Of a stretch of DNA of 25,040 nucleotides, positions 13,352 to 21,213 are shown piece by piece. Where the stretch lies: NCBI GenBank assembly GCA_040401695.1, contig JBBANY010000035.1, positions 1 to 25,040 of the forward strand, in the 5' to 3' direction. The notes beneath the pieces are model-generated. The model was not told the origin of the DNA. It was given only the letters and a program-made list of their open reading frames with translations, and ran no database searches. Numbering within the stretch: the first letter of the stretch is position 1; every line of letters begins with the position of its first letter. Position numbers and translations under genes: made by a program. The DNA is from F1-20-MAGs119 sp040401695. GTDB taxonomy: Bacteria > Actinomycetota > Acidimicrobiia > Acidimicrobiales > Ilumatobacteraceae.

Positions 13352-15331
13352 CTAGATCTCGACGCGCGAGCCGACTTCGAACACGCGGTCCGTCGGCAGG
13401 TTGAAGAACCGCACCGCACTGTCGGCCCCGCGGTTCAGCAGCACGAACAGATGCTCGGCGAGGGGGTTCATGCCCGGTGCCTTGCCCGCGACGATCGATT
13501 CGTGGCCGATGAAGTACGTGACGTCGCTCGCGTCGTATTCGAGGCCCGGATGCTCGATCCGCTGGAGAGTGGCCGGTACGTTCGGCTCGTCCATGAAGCC
13601 GAAGCGCAGTTGCACCTGGAAGACACCGGGAGCCACCTTGGTGATGACGGCACGGTCTTCTGCCGGCACGCGGGGTTCACCTGCCGTGTCGACCGAAACG
13701 ATGAGGGTTGTCTTGTGCAGCACCTTGTTGTGGAGCAGGTTGTTGACGAGCGCAGGTGGTGCCTTGCCGATGTCCTTGAACATGAACACGGCGGTTCCGT
13801 CGACACGGGTCATCGCGTCGACACCATCGAGGAACGGCCTGATCTCCTTTTCGCCACGGTGGATGCGTTGTGCGACCAGGGCGCGGCCGCGACGCCACGT
13901 TTGCATCTGCACCATGAGGATGATGCCGACGGCAAGGGCGAACCACCCTCCATGTGGAATCTTCACGAGGTTTGCGCCGAGGAAACCCATTTCGATGATC
14001 AACATCGGTACGCAAACGAGCATCGCCTTCGCGCTGCTCCAGCCCCAGTTTTCGGTGAGCACGCGGTAGAAGATGAGCGTTGTGATCGCCATCGTCATGG
14101 TGACCGCGATGCCGTAGGCCGCCGCCAGATTGCTCGCCGTTTGGAATCCGATCACCAAGCCGACGCAGCCCACCATCAGCAGCCAGTTCACCAGTGGCAC
14201 GTAGATCTGGCCGTAGTGCTTGCTCGACGTGTGCACCACCTTGATGCGCGGCAGGTAATCCATTTGCACGGCCTGCGCGGTGAGCGAGAACACTCCCGAG
14301 ATCAGCGCCTGCGAAGCGATGATCGTGGCCATCGTGGCCAGGATGACGATCGGTAGCACGATCGACTCCGGAACCATCCGGAAGAACACGCTCTCGATGT
14401 CCTCGGGGTTGTTCAAGAGGAATGCCCCCTGACCCCAGTAGGTGAGGACCAGAGACGGCAACACCATGCCGTACCAGCCGTACATGATCGGCTTGCGTCC
14501 GAAGTGGCCCATGTCGGCGTACAAGGCCTCGCCACCGGTGACGACGAGGAAGATCGATCCGAGTGAAAGGAAAGCCTTGCCGGGTTCGTGGGTGAAGTAC
14601 TTCACCGCGTAGTACGGGTTCACCGACTGGATGATGCCCGGGTCGGGAATGATCTTCGACAAGCCGACGATTGCGAGCGTGGCGAACCAGATCATCATGA
14701 TCGGCCCGAACACCTTGCCCACTGCGCCGGTTCCGCGACGCTGTACGACGAACAAGGCGACGAGGATCACGACCGCAATCGGAACGACCCAGTCGGTGAA
14801 CGAAGTGGACACCTCTTCCAGGCCTTCCACGGCACTCAACACCGAAATGGCGGGGGTGATGATGCCGTCGCCGTAGAGCAAGGCGGTTCCGAACACGCCG
14901 AGTGCGACGAGAAGACCGGTCTTCTTGCCCGTCGACGAGTTGCGACCAACGAGGGCCGTGAGGGCGAGGATTCCGCCTTCGCCTTTGTTGTCGGCGCGCA
15001 TGACGAACATCAGGTACTTCACCGAGATGATGAGAATGAGCGCCCAGAAGGCAAGCGAGCAGACTCCGAACACGTTGATGCGGTCGACTGTCATCACGTG
15101 CGACTTCTCGGTGAACGTTTCCTTCAGCGAATAGAGGGGACTCGTGCCGATGTCGCCGTACACGACACCCAGCGCACCGAGCGCCAGGGCGACCGTTCCC
15201 ACCTGGTGAGCCGCCCCGTGATCGTGGTCATCGGCGCCCGCGGTTTCTTCGACGGTTGTGTGGGTGTCCGACGCCCGCACCTTCTTGGCAAGTTCGACGG
15301 ATTCCCGTCCGGCTGACTGGTCTGAGCCCAC
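13352..15331 (-). CDS. kup: KUP/HAK-family potassium uptake protein
   Basis: This 659-residue membrane protein takes up K+ (probably K+/H+ symport). After a polar, His/Asp-rich N-terminal tail (~1-43) comes the signature LGALGVVYGDIGTSPLYSLK (~51-70), then about twelve hydrophobic helices including ALLYGDGIITPAISVLSAVE, and a cytosolic C-terminal domain from about residue 480. These match the Kup family in order and length. The only upstream start in frame is GTG 15331, because a TAG precedes it closely; there is no Shine-Dalgarno sequence, and a TAGCCT box nine bases upstream suggests near-leaderless transcription. It diverges from a lipoprotein gene and is followed by the hydroxyacid dehydrogenase. 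Confidence 0.95.
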   Translation of the reverse strand: MGSDQSAGRESVELAKKVRASDTHTTVEETAGADDHDHGAAHQVGTVALALGALGVVYGDIGTSPLYSLKETFTEKSHVMTVDRINVFGVCSLAFWALILIISVKYLMFVMRADNKGEGGILALTALVGRNSSTGKKTGLLVALGVFGTALLYGDGIITPAISVLSAVEGLEEVSTSFTDWVVPIAVVILVALFVVQRRGTGAVGKVFGPIMMIWFATLAIVGLSKIIPDPGIIQSVNPYYAVKYFTHEPGKAFLSLGSIFLVVTGGEALYADMGHFGRKPIMYGWYGMVLPSLVLTYWGQGAFLLNNPEDIESVFFRMVPESIVLPIVILATMATIIASQALISGVFSLTAQAVQMDYLPRIKVVHTSSKHYGQIYVPLVNWLLMVGCVGLVIGFQTASNLAAAYGIAVTMTMAITTLIFYRVLTENWGWSSAKAMLVCVPMLIIEMGFLGANLVKIPHGGWFALAVGIILMVQMQTWRRGRALVAQRIHRGEKEIRPFLDGVDAMTRVDGTAVFMFKDIGKAPPALVNNLLHNKVLHKTTLIVSVDTAGEPRVPAEDRAVITKVAPGVFQVQLRFGFMDEPNVPATLQRIEHPGLEYDASDVTYFIGHESIVAGKAPGMNPLAEHLFVLLNRGADSAVRFFNLPTDRVFEVGSRVEI

Positions 15332-15409
15332 GAGGATTCGAGGCTACTGCCGCTCCGTCGGCTTGGGAAATGGTGATGTACGTCCCTCTCCGTGTCAGAG
15401 ATGGCTCGT

Positions 15410-15415
15410 TACGTT
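15410..15415 (+). promoter_or_regulatory. -10 box of lipoprotein gene, leaderless
   Basis: TACGTT is followed by seven bases and the ATG at 15423. It supports this ATG over the longer frame that starts at 15258 and would overlap the kup 5' end. Confidence 0.5.
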
Positions 15416-15422
15416 GCGCCGA

Positions 15423-16097
15423 ATGGCAACAACAAAACACGCGTGGTGGGTAGGTATTCTGATCGCAGGAACCCTCGTCGGGTGCACCAAGTCGGCCGAC
15501 CAGTCCCCGGAAACCCTTTCCGAGGGTCTCCTCGGCATCACCGACATGCCGGGCGAATGGCAGGAAACACAGCGCGACGTGTTCACACAACGCGGCGTCG
15601 AGAATCCGTTGATCGACCCGTCGACGTGGTGCCCCGACGCCTCGGATGCGGCCGCCGGACTCGACGACCTCGCGGGTGATGCCGGCGCGGACGTCGAGAT
15701 GCAGATGCAGGTCGGCGGATCGGAGGTGCCGCGAATGATGCGACTGCAGGCTTGGCGCAACGACTCGGTGCGGGAGTACTTCGAGGGGATCGTCACCGTC
15801 GTCAACATCTGCGACAACGCGAAGTGGACGGAGGAACCCGGCGTCACTCAGGAGACCTGGAAAATCGACGGCCCCGAGGTGGGCGACGAGTCGGTGAGTT
15901 GGGGATCGCAGTTGGTGCCGCCCGAAGGCAAGGAGATGGCCGCATCGATGGGTCGCACGACCGTCGCGCGGATCGGCGAGGTCATCATGGTCCTGCAGAT
16001 CGGCGACTTCACGACGAACAAGAATGTCGGCGAGTTGGCCGAGACCGATTGGCGTGAAATCGTTCAGCGCGCGGCCGACAAGTTGGCTGACGCCTGA
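15423..16097 (+). CDS. Secreted lipoprotein of unknown function (paralogue of the one at 20391)
   Basis: The protein has 224 residues. A short signal peptide ends in a lipobox, GTLVGC, with Cys21 as the lipid-modified residue, so the protein should be anchored outside the membrane. The mature part begins with Ser/Glu-rich sequence and a LSEGLLGITDMPGEWQET segment, with two further Cys (in STWCPD and VNICDN) that could form a disulfide. I do not know a function. The lipoprotein at 20391-21119 shares the layout: lipobox, LL-x5-DxxGEW, two Cys at similar spacing and a hydrophobic strand near the C-terminus. Its 3' end overlaps the convergent LLM gene by 34 bases. Possibly a sensor or surface-binding lipoprotein, but that is a guess. 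Confidence 0.85.
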   Translation: MATTKHAWWVGILIAGTLVGCTKSADQSPETLSEGLLGITDMPGEWQETQRDVFTQRGVENPLIDPSTWCPDASDAAAGLDDLAGDAGADVEMQMQVGGSEVPRMMRLQAWRNDSVREYFEGIVTVVNICDNAKWTEEPGVTQETWKIDGPEVGDESVSWGSQLVPPEGKEMAASMGRTTVARIGEVIMVLQIGDFTTNKNVGELAETDWREIVQRAADKLADA

Positions 16098-17080
16098 GCA
16101 CTCCACGCGCCGGCAAGTAGCGCGATCGAATGCACCCTCGATTCGGTGCGATCGGCGTGGTGTGCGGTGATGATCTCGTCGGCCCCTGTTTCAGAGGCGA
16201 AAGCAGCAAGCGTGCGCACCACCGAGTGGGAGGTGCCGACCGCCGAATAGTGAAAGACGCGGTTCAGGTACGCACCCCGGGGTGAGGCGAGCAGCTCTTC
16301 TGCTTGTTCGTCGGTCAAGCGATTGCCCGGCGGGCTGAAGAGTGCCTTGGCGAACGTCCGTCGACGACGCTGGAACTGTCGTTCGGCATCGTCGTCGGTG
16401 TCGGCGGCAATGACGCTGTGGCCACAGATGAGATACGGCGTGTCGAGCTGTCGTGAAGGTTCGAAGCGCGAGCGATAGATCTCGATCGCCTCGTGCAGCG
16501 AGTCGGGTGCGAAGTGCGATGCGAATGCGAAGGGCAGACCCAGTGCGGCGGCCAACTGCGCACCGAACAGTGACGATCCGAGAATGTAGAGAGGCACGTT
16601 CGTCCCGCGACCCGGGGTCGCCACGACGTTCGCCACGCGCGAGGTGTCGGAGAAGAAGGCCTGCAGTTCGAGCACGTCCTGTGGAAAGCGTTCGGATGAC
16701 CGCGGATCGCGGCGCATCGCCATGAACGTGGTCTGGTCGGTGCCGGGTGCGCGACCGAGGCCGAGGTCGATTCGTCCCGGATGCAGTGCGGCGAGCGTGC
16801 CGAATTGCTCGGCGATGACGAGGGGCGAATGGTTGGGCAGCATCACGCCGCCCGCGCCCAAACGGATCGAGGTCGTGTACGCCGCGACGTGGGCGATCAG
16901 CACCGCGGGCGACGACGAGGCGATGAACTCCGAGTTGTGGTGCTCGGCGTACCAGACCCGCTCGTAGCCGTGTTTCTCGGCGCTCTGGGCGACCGCCACG
17001 CATCCCGCGAGTGATTCGCCGATCGTCTCGCCCTCGCCGATCGAGGCAAGGTCGAGGATCGACAACTTCGGGAGCGCCAT
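16064..17080 (-). CDS. LLM-class (luciferase-like) flavin-dependent oxidoreductase, group 1
   Basis: This 338-residue TIM-barrel enzyme of the bacterial luciferase superfamily has group-1 hallmarks: LSILDLASIGEGET at the N-terminus, VWYAEHHNSEFIASSSP, GAGGVMLPNHSPLVIAEQFG and LHPGRIDLGLGRAPGTDQ. Members use reduced FMN or F420 for monooxygenation or hydride transfer; cofactor and substrate cannot be assigned. The ATG at 17080 follows a TAGCCT box by six bases. It diverges from the carotenoid oxygenase gene (102 bases between starts) and its 3' end overlaps the lipoprotein gene on the other strand. Confidence 0.92.
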   Translation of the reverse strand: MALPKLSILDLASIGEGETIGESLAGCVAVAQSAEKHGYERVWYAEHHNSEFIASSSPAVLIAHVAAYTTSIRLGAGGVMLPNHSPLVIAEQFGTLAALHPGRIDLGLGRAPGTDQTTFMAMRRDPRSSERFPQDVLELQAFFSDTSRVANVVATPGRGTNVPLYILGSSLFGAQLAAALGLPFAFASHFAPDSLHEAIEIYRSRFEPSRQLDTPYLICGHSVIAADTDDDAERQFQRRRRTFAKALFSPPGNRLTDEQAEELLASPRGAYLNRVFHYSAVGTSHSVVRTLAAFASETGADEIITAHHADRTESRVHSIALLAGAWSAQASANLSAAR

Positions 17081-17086
17081 GGAAGC

Positions 17087-17092
17087 AGGCTA
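17087..17092 (-). promoter_or_regulatory. -10 box of LLM oxidoreductase gene, leaderless
   Basis: Minus-strand TAGCCT is followed by six bases and the ATG at 17080. There is no Shine-Dalgarno sequence in the gap. Confidence 0.5.
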
Positions 17093-17182
17093 CGTGTTGC
17101 GCAGTCCCCTCGACGGGGCAAAGATGAGGGGACACGACGAAGCGGGCGCGGGGGCGTTCGATTCAAGAAAAGGGGGTCGGCG

Positions 17183-18547
17183 ATGACCGACGTGCTCGAC
17201 AGCAAGCAAGCAGGGGAACACAAGCCGTGGTTCCTGAAGGGCAACTACGCACCCGTGTCCAACGAGGTGACCGACTTCAATCTGAAGGTCACGGGCGCGA
17301 TCCCGAAGAGCCTCTCGGGCATGTACCTGCGCAACGGCTCGAACCCGAAGACCGGATACACCGACCATTGGTTCTTCGGTGACGGCATGATCCACGGTGT
17401 CCGCCTCGAAGGTGGAGAGGCCAAGTGGTACCGCAACCGTTATGTGCGTTCCACGAAATACGAAAAGGGTCTCGAGGCGATGGATCCGGATTGCATGTTC
17501 GATCCCACGGCGAGCGCGGCGAACACCCACGTTCTCGGTCATGCCGGTCGCATCTGGGCTCTCGAAGAGGGACACTTCCCCTGGGAGCTGTCGCGCGATC
17601 TCGAAACAATGGGTTGCGACGACTTCGGCGGCAAGTTGACCACCGCATTCACTGCGCACCCGAAGCTTTGTCCGGTGACGAATGAGCTCCACTTCTTCGG
17701 ATACTCGGCAATCGCACCGTACGTGACCTACCACGTGCTCGACGCGAAGGGTCAGCTCGTTCACTCGGCCCCCATCACCACGCCGAAGGGCACGATGATG
17801 CACGACTTCATGATCACTCGCGACCACGCGATCTTCATGGACCTGCCCGTCGTGTTCGACCTCGACAAGATCGCCCAGGGTTTGCCGCCGATCGGTTGGG
17901 ACGACACCTACGGTGCGCGCATCGGCATCATGCCCCGCATGGGAACCGACGCCGATATTCGTTGGTTCGAGGTCGACCCGTGCTACGTCTTCCATCCGCT
18001 CAACTCGTACGTCGAGGGTGATGAGGTGATCTGCGACGTCGGCCGTCACGCCACGATGTGGAAGAAGTCGATGGACGACTTCGACCCGTCGTACATGTGG
18101 CGCTGGACGTTCAACCTGAAGACCGGAGCGGTCCGCGAACAGCAGTACGACGACTGGGCGCACGGGTTCCCGCGCGTCGACGACCGTGTCGTCGGCCTGA
18201 AGCACCGCTACGGCTGGGCATCCGGTGCGCGCGACGCAAAGGTCGGCGCCATGGACTCGGCTGGTGTCGTTGCCAAATACGACATGAAGGACGGTTCGAA
18301 GACCGTTCACGACTTCGGTCCGCACGCGCACCCCGGTGAATTCGCCTTCGTACAGGACTCGGCCAAGGCCGGCGAGGACGAGGGTTACGCGATGGGATTC
18401 GTGTACTACAGCGATACCGAGACGTCGGAACTCGTCATCCTCGACGCAACCGACATGGCCAAGCCACCGGTCGCCCGCGTGCACCTGCCCCAGCGCGTGC
18501 CGTTCGGCTTCCACGGCAGCTGGGTCGACGACTCGATCTTCAACTGA
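17183..18547 (+). CDS. Carotenoid cleavage oxygenase (retinal pigment epithelium 65-like)
   Basis: This 454-residue non-heme iron dioxygenase cleaves a C=C double bond in carotenoids, apocarotenoids or stilbene-type phenylpropanoids. The seven-bladed propeller signature is present: MYLRNGSNPK, WFFGDGMIHGVRL and the four iron-binding His at His159 (TAHPK), His207 (MMHDF), His271 (VFHPLN) and His444 (FHGSW), plus a GEFAFV motif with Glu386 in the second shell. Length is in the usual range for bacterial members, and no signal peptide is seen. The start at 17183 has AGGGGG about seven bases upstream. Context with an LLM oxidoreductase and an SDR suggests degradation or modification of an isoprenoid or aromatic compound, which is inference. 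Confidence 0.95.
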   Translation: MTDVLDSKQAGEHKPWFLKGNYAPVSNEVTDFNLKVTGAIPKSLSGMYLRNGSNPKTGYTDHWFFGDGMIHGVRLEGGEAKWYRNRYVRSTKYEKGLEAMDPDCMFDPTASAANTHVLGHAGRIWALEEGHFPWELSRDLETMGCDDFGGKLTTAFTAHPKLCPVTNELHFFGYSAIAPYVTYHVLDAKGQLVHSAPITTPKGTMMHDFMITRDHAIFMDLPVVFDLDKIAQGLPPIGWDDTYGARIGIMPRMGTDADIRWFEVDPCYVFHPLNSYVEGDEVICDVGRHATMWKKSMDDFDPSYMWRWTFNLKTGAVREQQYDDWAHGFPRVDDRVVGLKHRYGWASGARDAKVGAMDSAGVVAKYDMKDGSKTVHDFGPHAHPGEFAFVQDSAKAGEDEGYAMGFVYYSDTETSELVILDATDMAKPPVARVHLPQRVPFGFHGSWVDDSIFN

Positions 18548-18623
18548 CGCAGCGGCCGTCACGGTCGCGATCAGGTACACATCTCACGCATCGTCCACCT
18601 CGCGCGCCCCGATGCTCGGCGGC

Positions 18624-19400
18624 ATGGGATCAGTCGATTATCCGCGGGGAAAACGTCTCGTCGGCAAGATCGCGTTGGTGACCGGCGCCGCGAGGGGCAT
18701 GGGTGCGAGTTTCGCGAGGGCGATGGTGGCGCAGGGTGCGAGTGTCATCGTTGCTGACTTTCGCGACGAGGAAGGTCTGGCCGTCGAGGCCGAACTCGGC
18801 GAGGCGGCGATGTACGTGCACCTCGACGTGACGAACCGCGACGACTGGCGTTACGCCGTCGATGCGGCCGTCGCGCGATTCGGAAAGTTGAACGTTCTCG
18901 TCAACAACGCCGGCATCCTCGCTGTGGGCCCCGTCGACGACTTCGCGGCGTCGGAGTGGGATCGGGTTATCGCCATCAACTTGACCGGGGCGTTCAACGG
19001 AATCCAAGCGGCGCTGCCGACCATGAGGTCTGCGACACCCGGCTCGATCATCAACATCTCGTCGACCGCCGGGCTGAAGGGGTACGGCGGCCTCGTCGGC
19101 TACACAGCCTCGAAGTTCGGTCTGCGCGGCCTGACCAAAGCAGTCGCACTCGATCTCGGCACTTCGGGTATTCGATGCAACTCGGTTCATCCCGGAGCGG
19201 TTCTCACGCCGATGACGGATGGCATGGACATGTCGCAACCTCACGTAGCGATGAAGCGGGCGGGGCTTCCGCACGAACTTGCGCATCTCGTCGTCTTTCT
19301 CGCGAGCGACGAGTCGAGTTACTGCACGGGGGCCGAGTTCGTTGCCGACGGGGGAGAGATGGCCGGTCTTGCGACGCTCACGGTTGGGTCGACGGGGTGA
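18624..19400 (+). CDS. Short-chain dehydrogenase/reductase (3-hydroxysteroid-dehydrogenase-like)
   Basis: This 258-residue classical SDR has TGAARGMG (20-27), ADF after the second strand (Asp45, NAD-type), NNAG at 94-97, and the catalytic Ser147, Tyr160 and Lys164 (GYTASKFG), followed by VHPGAVLTPMT. The general look is that of 3-alpha/20-beta-hydroxysteroid dehydrogenases, but substrates in this family cannot be read from sequence. Two in-frame ATGs (18612 and 18624) are possible and neither has a clear Shine-Dalgarno sequence or TANNNT box; 18624 is chosen by the usual N-terminal length. It lies 76 bases after the carotenoid oxygenase and may be on the same transcript, in which case it could process the aldehyde or alcohol product. 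Confidence 0.9.
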   Translation: MGSVDYPRGKRLVGKIALVTGAARGMGASFARAMVAQGASVIVADFRDEEGLAVEAELGEAAMYVHLDVTNRDDWRYAVDAAVARFGKLNVLVNNAGILAVGPVDDFAASEWDRVIAINLTGAFNGIQAALPTMRSATPGSIINISSTAGLKGYGGLVGYTASKFGLRGLTKAVALDLGTSGIRCNSVHPGAVLTPMTDGMDMSQPHVAMKRAGLPHELAHLVVFLASDESSYCTGAEFVADGGEMAGLATLTVGSTG

Positions 19401-19417
19401 AACGACGCCGCGACGAC

Positions 19418-19423
19418 TACCTT
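19418..19423 (+). promoter_or_regulatory. Possible -10 box of ABM-domain gene
   Basis: TACCTT lies eight bases before the ATG at 19432. The gene is only 31 bases after the SDR stop, so it may also be read through from upstream. Confidence 0.35.
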
Positions 19424-19431
19424 GCCTCGTC

Positions 19432-19779
19432 ATGATCGTCGTCGCTGCACAACTGGATTTCGCCGACCAAGCCACCCGCGACGACGTCGTCGCCGTGTCG
19501 GCGCCGATTCAGAAAACAACGCGCGACGATGAACCGGGCTGCCATGCGTATTGCTTCGCCGCAGATCCTTGTCATCCGACGCGTATCCAGGTTTATGAGT
19601 TGTGGGAAGACGAGGCGTCGCTCGCAGCACACTTCACGCACGCGAACTACCTCGCGATGCGCGATCTGCTGATCGGCCGCAAGCCGACCGGCAGTTGGAA
19701 CCGTATGTACCTGACCACCCGTGACGAACCGGTCTACGGCCCGGAGGGTCAGGTGCGCAGCAAGTTCTTCGTCGACTGA
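19432..19779 (+). CDS. Antibiotic-biosynthesis-monooxygenase (ABM) domain protein
   Basis: This 115-residue small protein has the ABM dimeric alpha-beta-barrel pattern. It starts MIVVAAQLDFADQATRD and continues with EPGCHAYCFAADP and the core IQVYELWEDEASLAAHF, followed by a HANYLAMRD helix. Such proteins include quinol monooxygenases that work without cofactor, and many family members with no known activity. The segment after residue ~90 (PVYGPEGQVRSKFFVD) is longer than in the shortest members. It directly follows the SDR, so it may belong to the same catabolic unit. Confidence 0.85.
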   Translation: MIVVAAQLDFADQATRDDVVAVSAPIQKTTRDDEPGCHAYCFAADPCHPTRIQVYELWEDEASLAAHFTHANYLAMRDLLIGRKPTGSWNRMYLTTRDEPVYGPEGQVRSKFFVD

Positions 19780-19839
19780 ATGCTGCGCGTGCTGCCGAAC
19801 CGGTGACCGCTGTCCCGCGAGGGTCAGGCGCAGTGGACT

Positions 19840-19845
19840 TACGAT
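19840..19845 (+). promoter_or_regulatory. -10 box of membrane-protein gene, leaderless
   Basis: TACGAT is followed by seven bases and the ATG at 19853. It favours this ATG over the next in-frame one at 19874. Confidence 0.45.
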
Positions 19846-19852
19846 TCGGTCC

Positions 19853-20308
19853 ATGGTCGTTGCGGTGATTGACATGGCGAAGAGCCGGACCCTGGTGCGC
19901 AGGTCACTTCTCACGCTGATCGGCGTACCGATTGGAATTGCATTCCTCATCGTGTGGAGCGTGATGGTGAAAACCAGTCCGACCGTCGCCGACGACGACA
20001 GGATCAGAGGCTGGGAGTCGGTCTGGCGGGAACTGCCCGCGACTCTGTTCCTTTGCTCGGTTCCCGTCGTCGGACTCGTCCTTGCCGTGCGCGCCGGTCG
20101 GCGAGGAGACATCGAAGGTGCGCTCCGGGCGATCTGGTGGCAAGGAGCGGCTCTCTTCATTGCCCTCTTGATCGTCGTTCCGGGGAGCACCGAAAACATC
20201 ATGACCACTCGACCCGCAACCGTGAAGTGGCTCTTGCTGCCGGTCCAGACGGCAATCACTGCAGTAGCCGTTCTCGTCAGTCGCAGGCGCGTGCAGTCGA
20301 ACCGCTGA
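19853..20308 (+). CDS. Hypothetical membrane protein with about four transmembrane segments
   Basis: The protein has 151 residues from ATG 19853 (144 if the ATG at 19874 is used). I do not recognise the family. Hydrophobic stretches are seen near residues 19-41 (LLTLIGVPIGIAFLIVWSVM), 63-82 (LFLCSVPVVGLVLAV), 94-113 (GAALFIALLIVVPG) and 127-145 (LLLPVQTAITAVAVLVS). The loops are short, with a polar stretch between helices 1 and 2 (TVADDDRIRGWESVWREL) and a basic C-terminus, consistent with a cytosolic tail. No catalytic motif is visible. The chosen start is supported by the TANNNT box. It sits between the ABM gene and a lipoprotein gene. Confidence 0.75.
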   Translation: MVVAVIDMAKSRTLVRRSLLTLIGVPIGIAFLIVWSVMVKTSPTVADDDRIRGWESVWRELPATLFLCSVPVVGLVLAVRAGRRGDIEGALRAIWWQGAALFIALLIVVPGSTENIMTTRPATVKWLLLPVQTAITAVAVLVSRRRVQSNR

Positions 20309-20377
20309 GGCGATTTTCGACACCCTCTTCACCTGAGTGAGGGAGGTTTGTCGCAAAGCAGTGAATCCCCGCGTCCA

Positions 20378-20383
20378 TAGGTT
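20378..20383 (+). promoter_or_regulatory. -10 box of second lipoprotein gene, leaderless
   Basis: TAGGTT is followed by seven bases and the ATG at 20391, and it decides this start over the GTG at 20337. Confidence 0.5.
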
Positions 20384-20390
20384 CGGGTCG

Positions 20391-21119
20391 ATGAGGCGCC
20401 TGCATGGATTTCGAATCGTTGTCATCGTCGCGACCACGACCTTTGGTCTGGTGGGGTGTTCGCTGACCCGCACCCGCGACAAGAACACGGTGAAGACCGC
20501 CGAAGAGTTGGCCGCTTCGCTTCTCATGGACGAAGACCTGGAGGGCGAGTGGAAGTTGAACCCCGGTCCCGATGGCGCGAGCCTTCCTGCATCGGGCGTC
20601 ATCACCGATGCCGTGATAGGCATGCTCCCGCGGGTCGAGGTGTGTGAGAAGACGAACCAGGCCGCGAGAGACGCGCTCGACAAGCTGCAGTGGCAGGCGT
20701 TCCGTCAGCTCGACAAAACCGTCGACAATCCGATCAAACCACCCGCGGATCGCGCGGGACACGTGGAGTTCGTCCAGCAGTGGGCCGTGTCGGGCGAGCC
20801 CAATGAACTCGAGTCGATGTTCGACGACATCGCGCCGGGTTTCCTCGACTGCCTCGGCGAGGTTCCCGCGGGTGAAGAAGGCCCGGCAACGATCACCGAG
20901 GTCGACATCGATCCCGTCGGTGATCAGCGCGTTGCAGTCCTCGCTCAAATCGAAGAGGCGGGAGGCGGAGGTATGTGGAACGTCTATTCCACGTTAGTTC
21001 GTTCACAATCGGTGTTGCTGTCGGTCACGATGGTCGGCATCACTCTCGGCGATCTCGACGCCGAATTGGGTGTCTCCGACCTCGATGCCGTCCTCTCGGC
21101 CGCGTTGTCGAAGTTTTGA
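20391..21119 (+). CDS. Secreted lipoprotein of unknown function (paralogue of the one at 15423)
   Basis: The protein has 242 residues. The signal peptide MRRLHGFRIVVIVATTTFGL leads to the lipobox GLVGC, with Cys23 as the lipidated residue. The mature protein has EELAASLLMDEDLEGEWKL, matching the LSEGLLGITDMPGEW region of the lipoprotein at 15423, two Cys (VEVCEKT and FLDCLGE) and a late hydrophobic strand SVLLSVTMVGITLGD. No function is known to me. The two genes flank a 4-kb block of redox genes. The stop codon is followed at once by a long perfect inverted repeat, a likely terminator. Confidence 0.85.
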   Translation: MRRLHGFRIVVIVATTTFGLVGCSLTRTRDKNTVKTAEELAASLLMDEDLEGEWKLNPGPDGASLPASGVITDAVIGMLPRVEVCEKTNQAARDALDKLQWQAFRQLDKTVDNPIKPPADRAGHVEFVQQWAVSGEPNELESMFDDIAPGFLDCLGEVPAGEEGPATITEVDIDPVGDQRVAVLAQIEEAGGGGMWNVYSTLVRSQSVLLSVTMVGITLGDLDAELGVSDLDAVLSAALSKF

Positions 21120-21165
21120 TTGAAACACGGTCGAGATGGGGGACCCCACCTCGACCGTGTTTCAA
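21120..21165. terminator. Long inverted repeat between convergent genes, likely bidirectional terminator
   Basis: The arms TTGAAACACGGTCGAG (21120-21135) and CTCGACCGTGTTTCAA (21150-21165) are perfectly complementary over 16 bp. After one A-C mismatch the inner TGGGG/CCCCA can pair as well. It begins right after the lipoprotein stop and precedes the end of the convergent reductase gene (21214). There is no strong T-run on either side, so it is not a textbook intrinsic terminator. Confidence 0.7.
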
Positions 21166-21213
21166 GCGCTGCGGTTACTTCGGTGGTTCGATTACGCCAA
21201 TCGATGACGCCCG

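Noticed and set aside
17090..18580. 496-residue open frame antisense to the carotenoid oxygenase
   Set aside because: No recognisable motif, while the plus strand encodes a complete four-His dioxygenase. It is a shadow of codon bias.
20323..20345. Terminator hairpin after the membrane protein gene
   Set aside because: The pairing CCCT-CAC/GTG-AGGG needs a three-base bulge and has no proper T-run; too weak to annotate.
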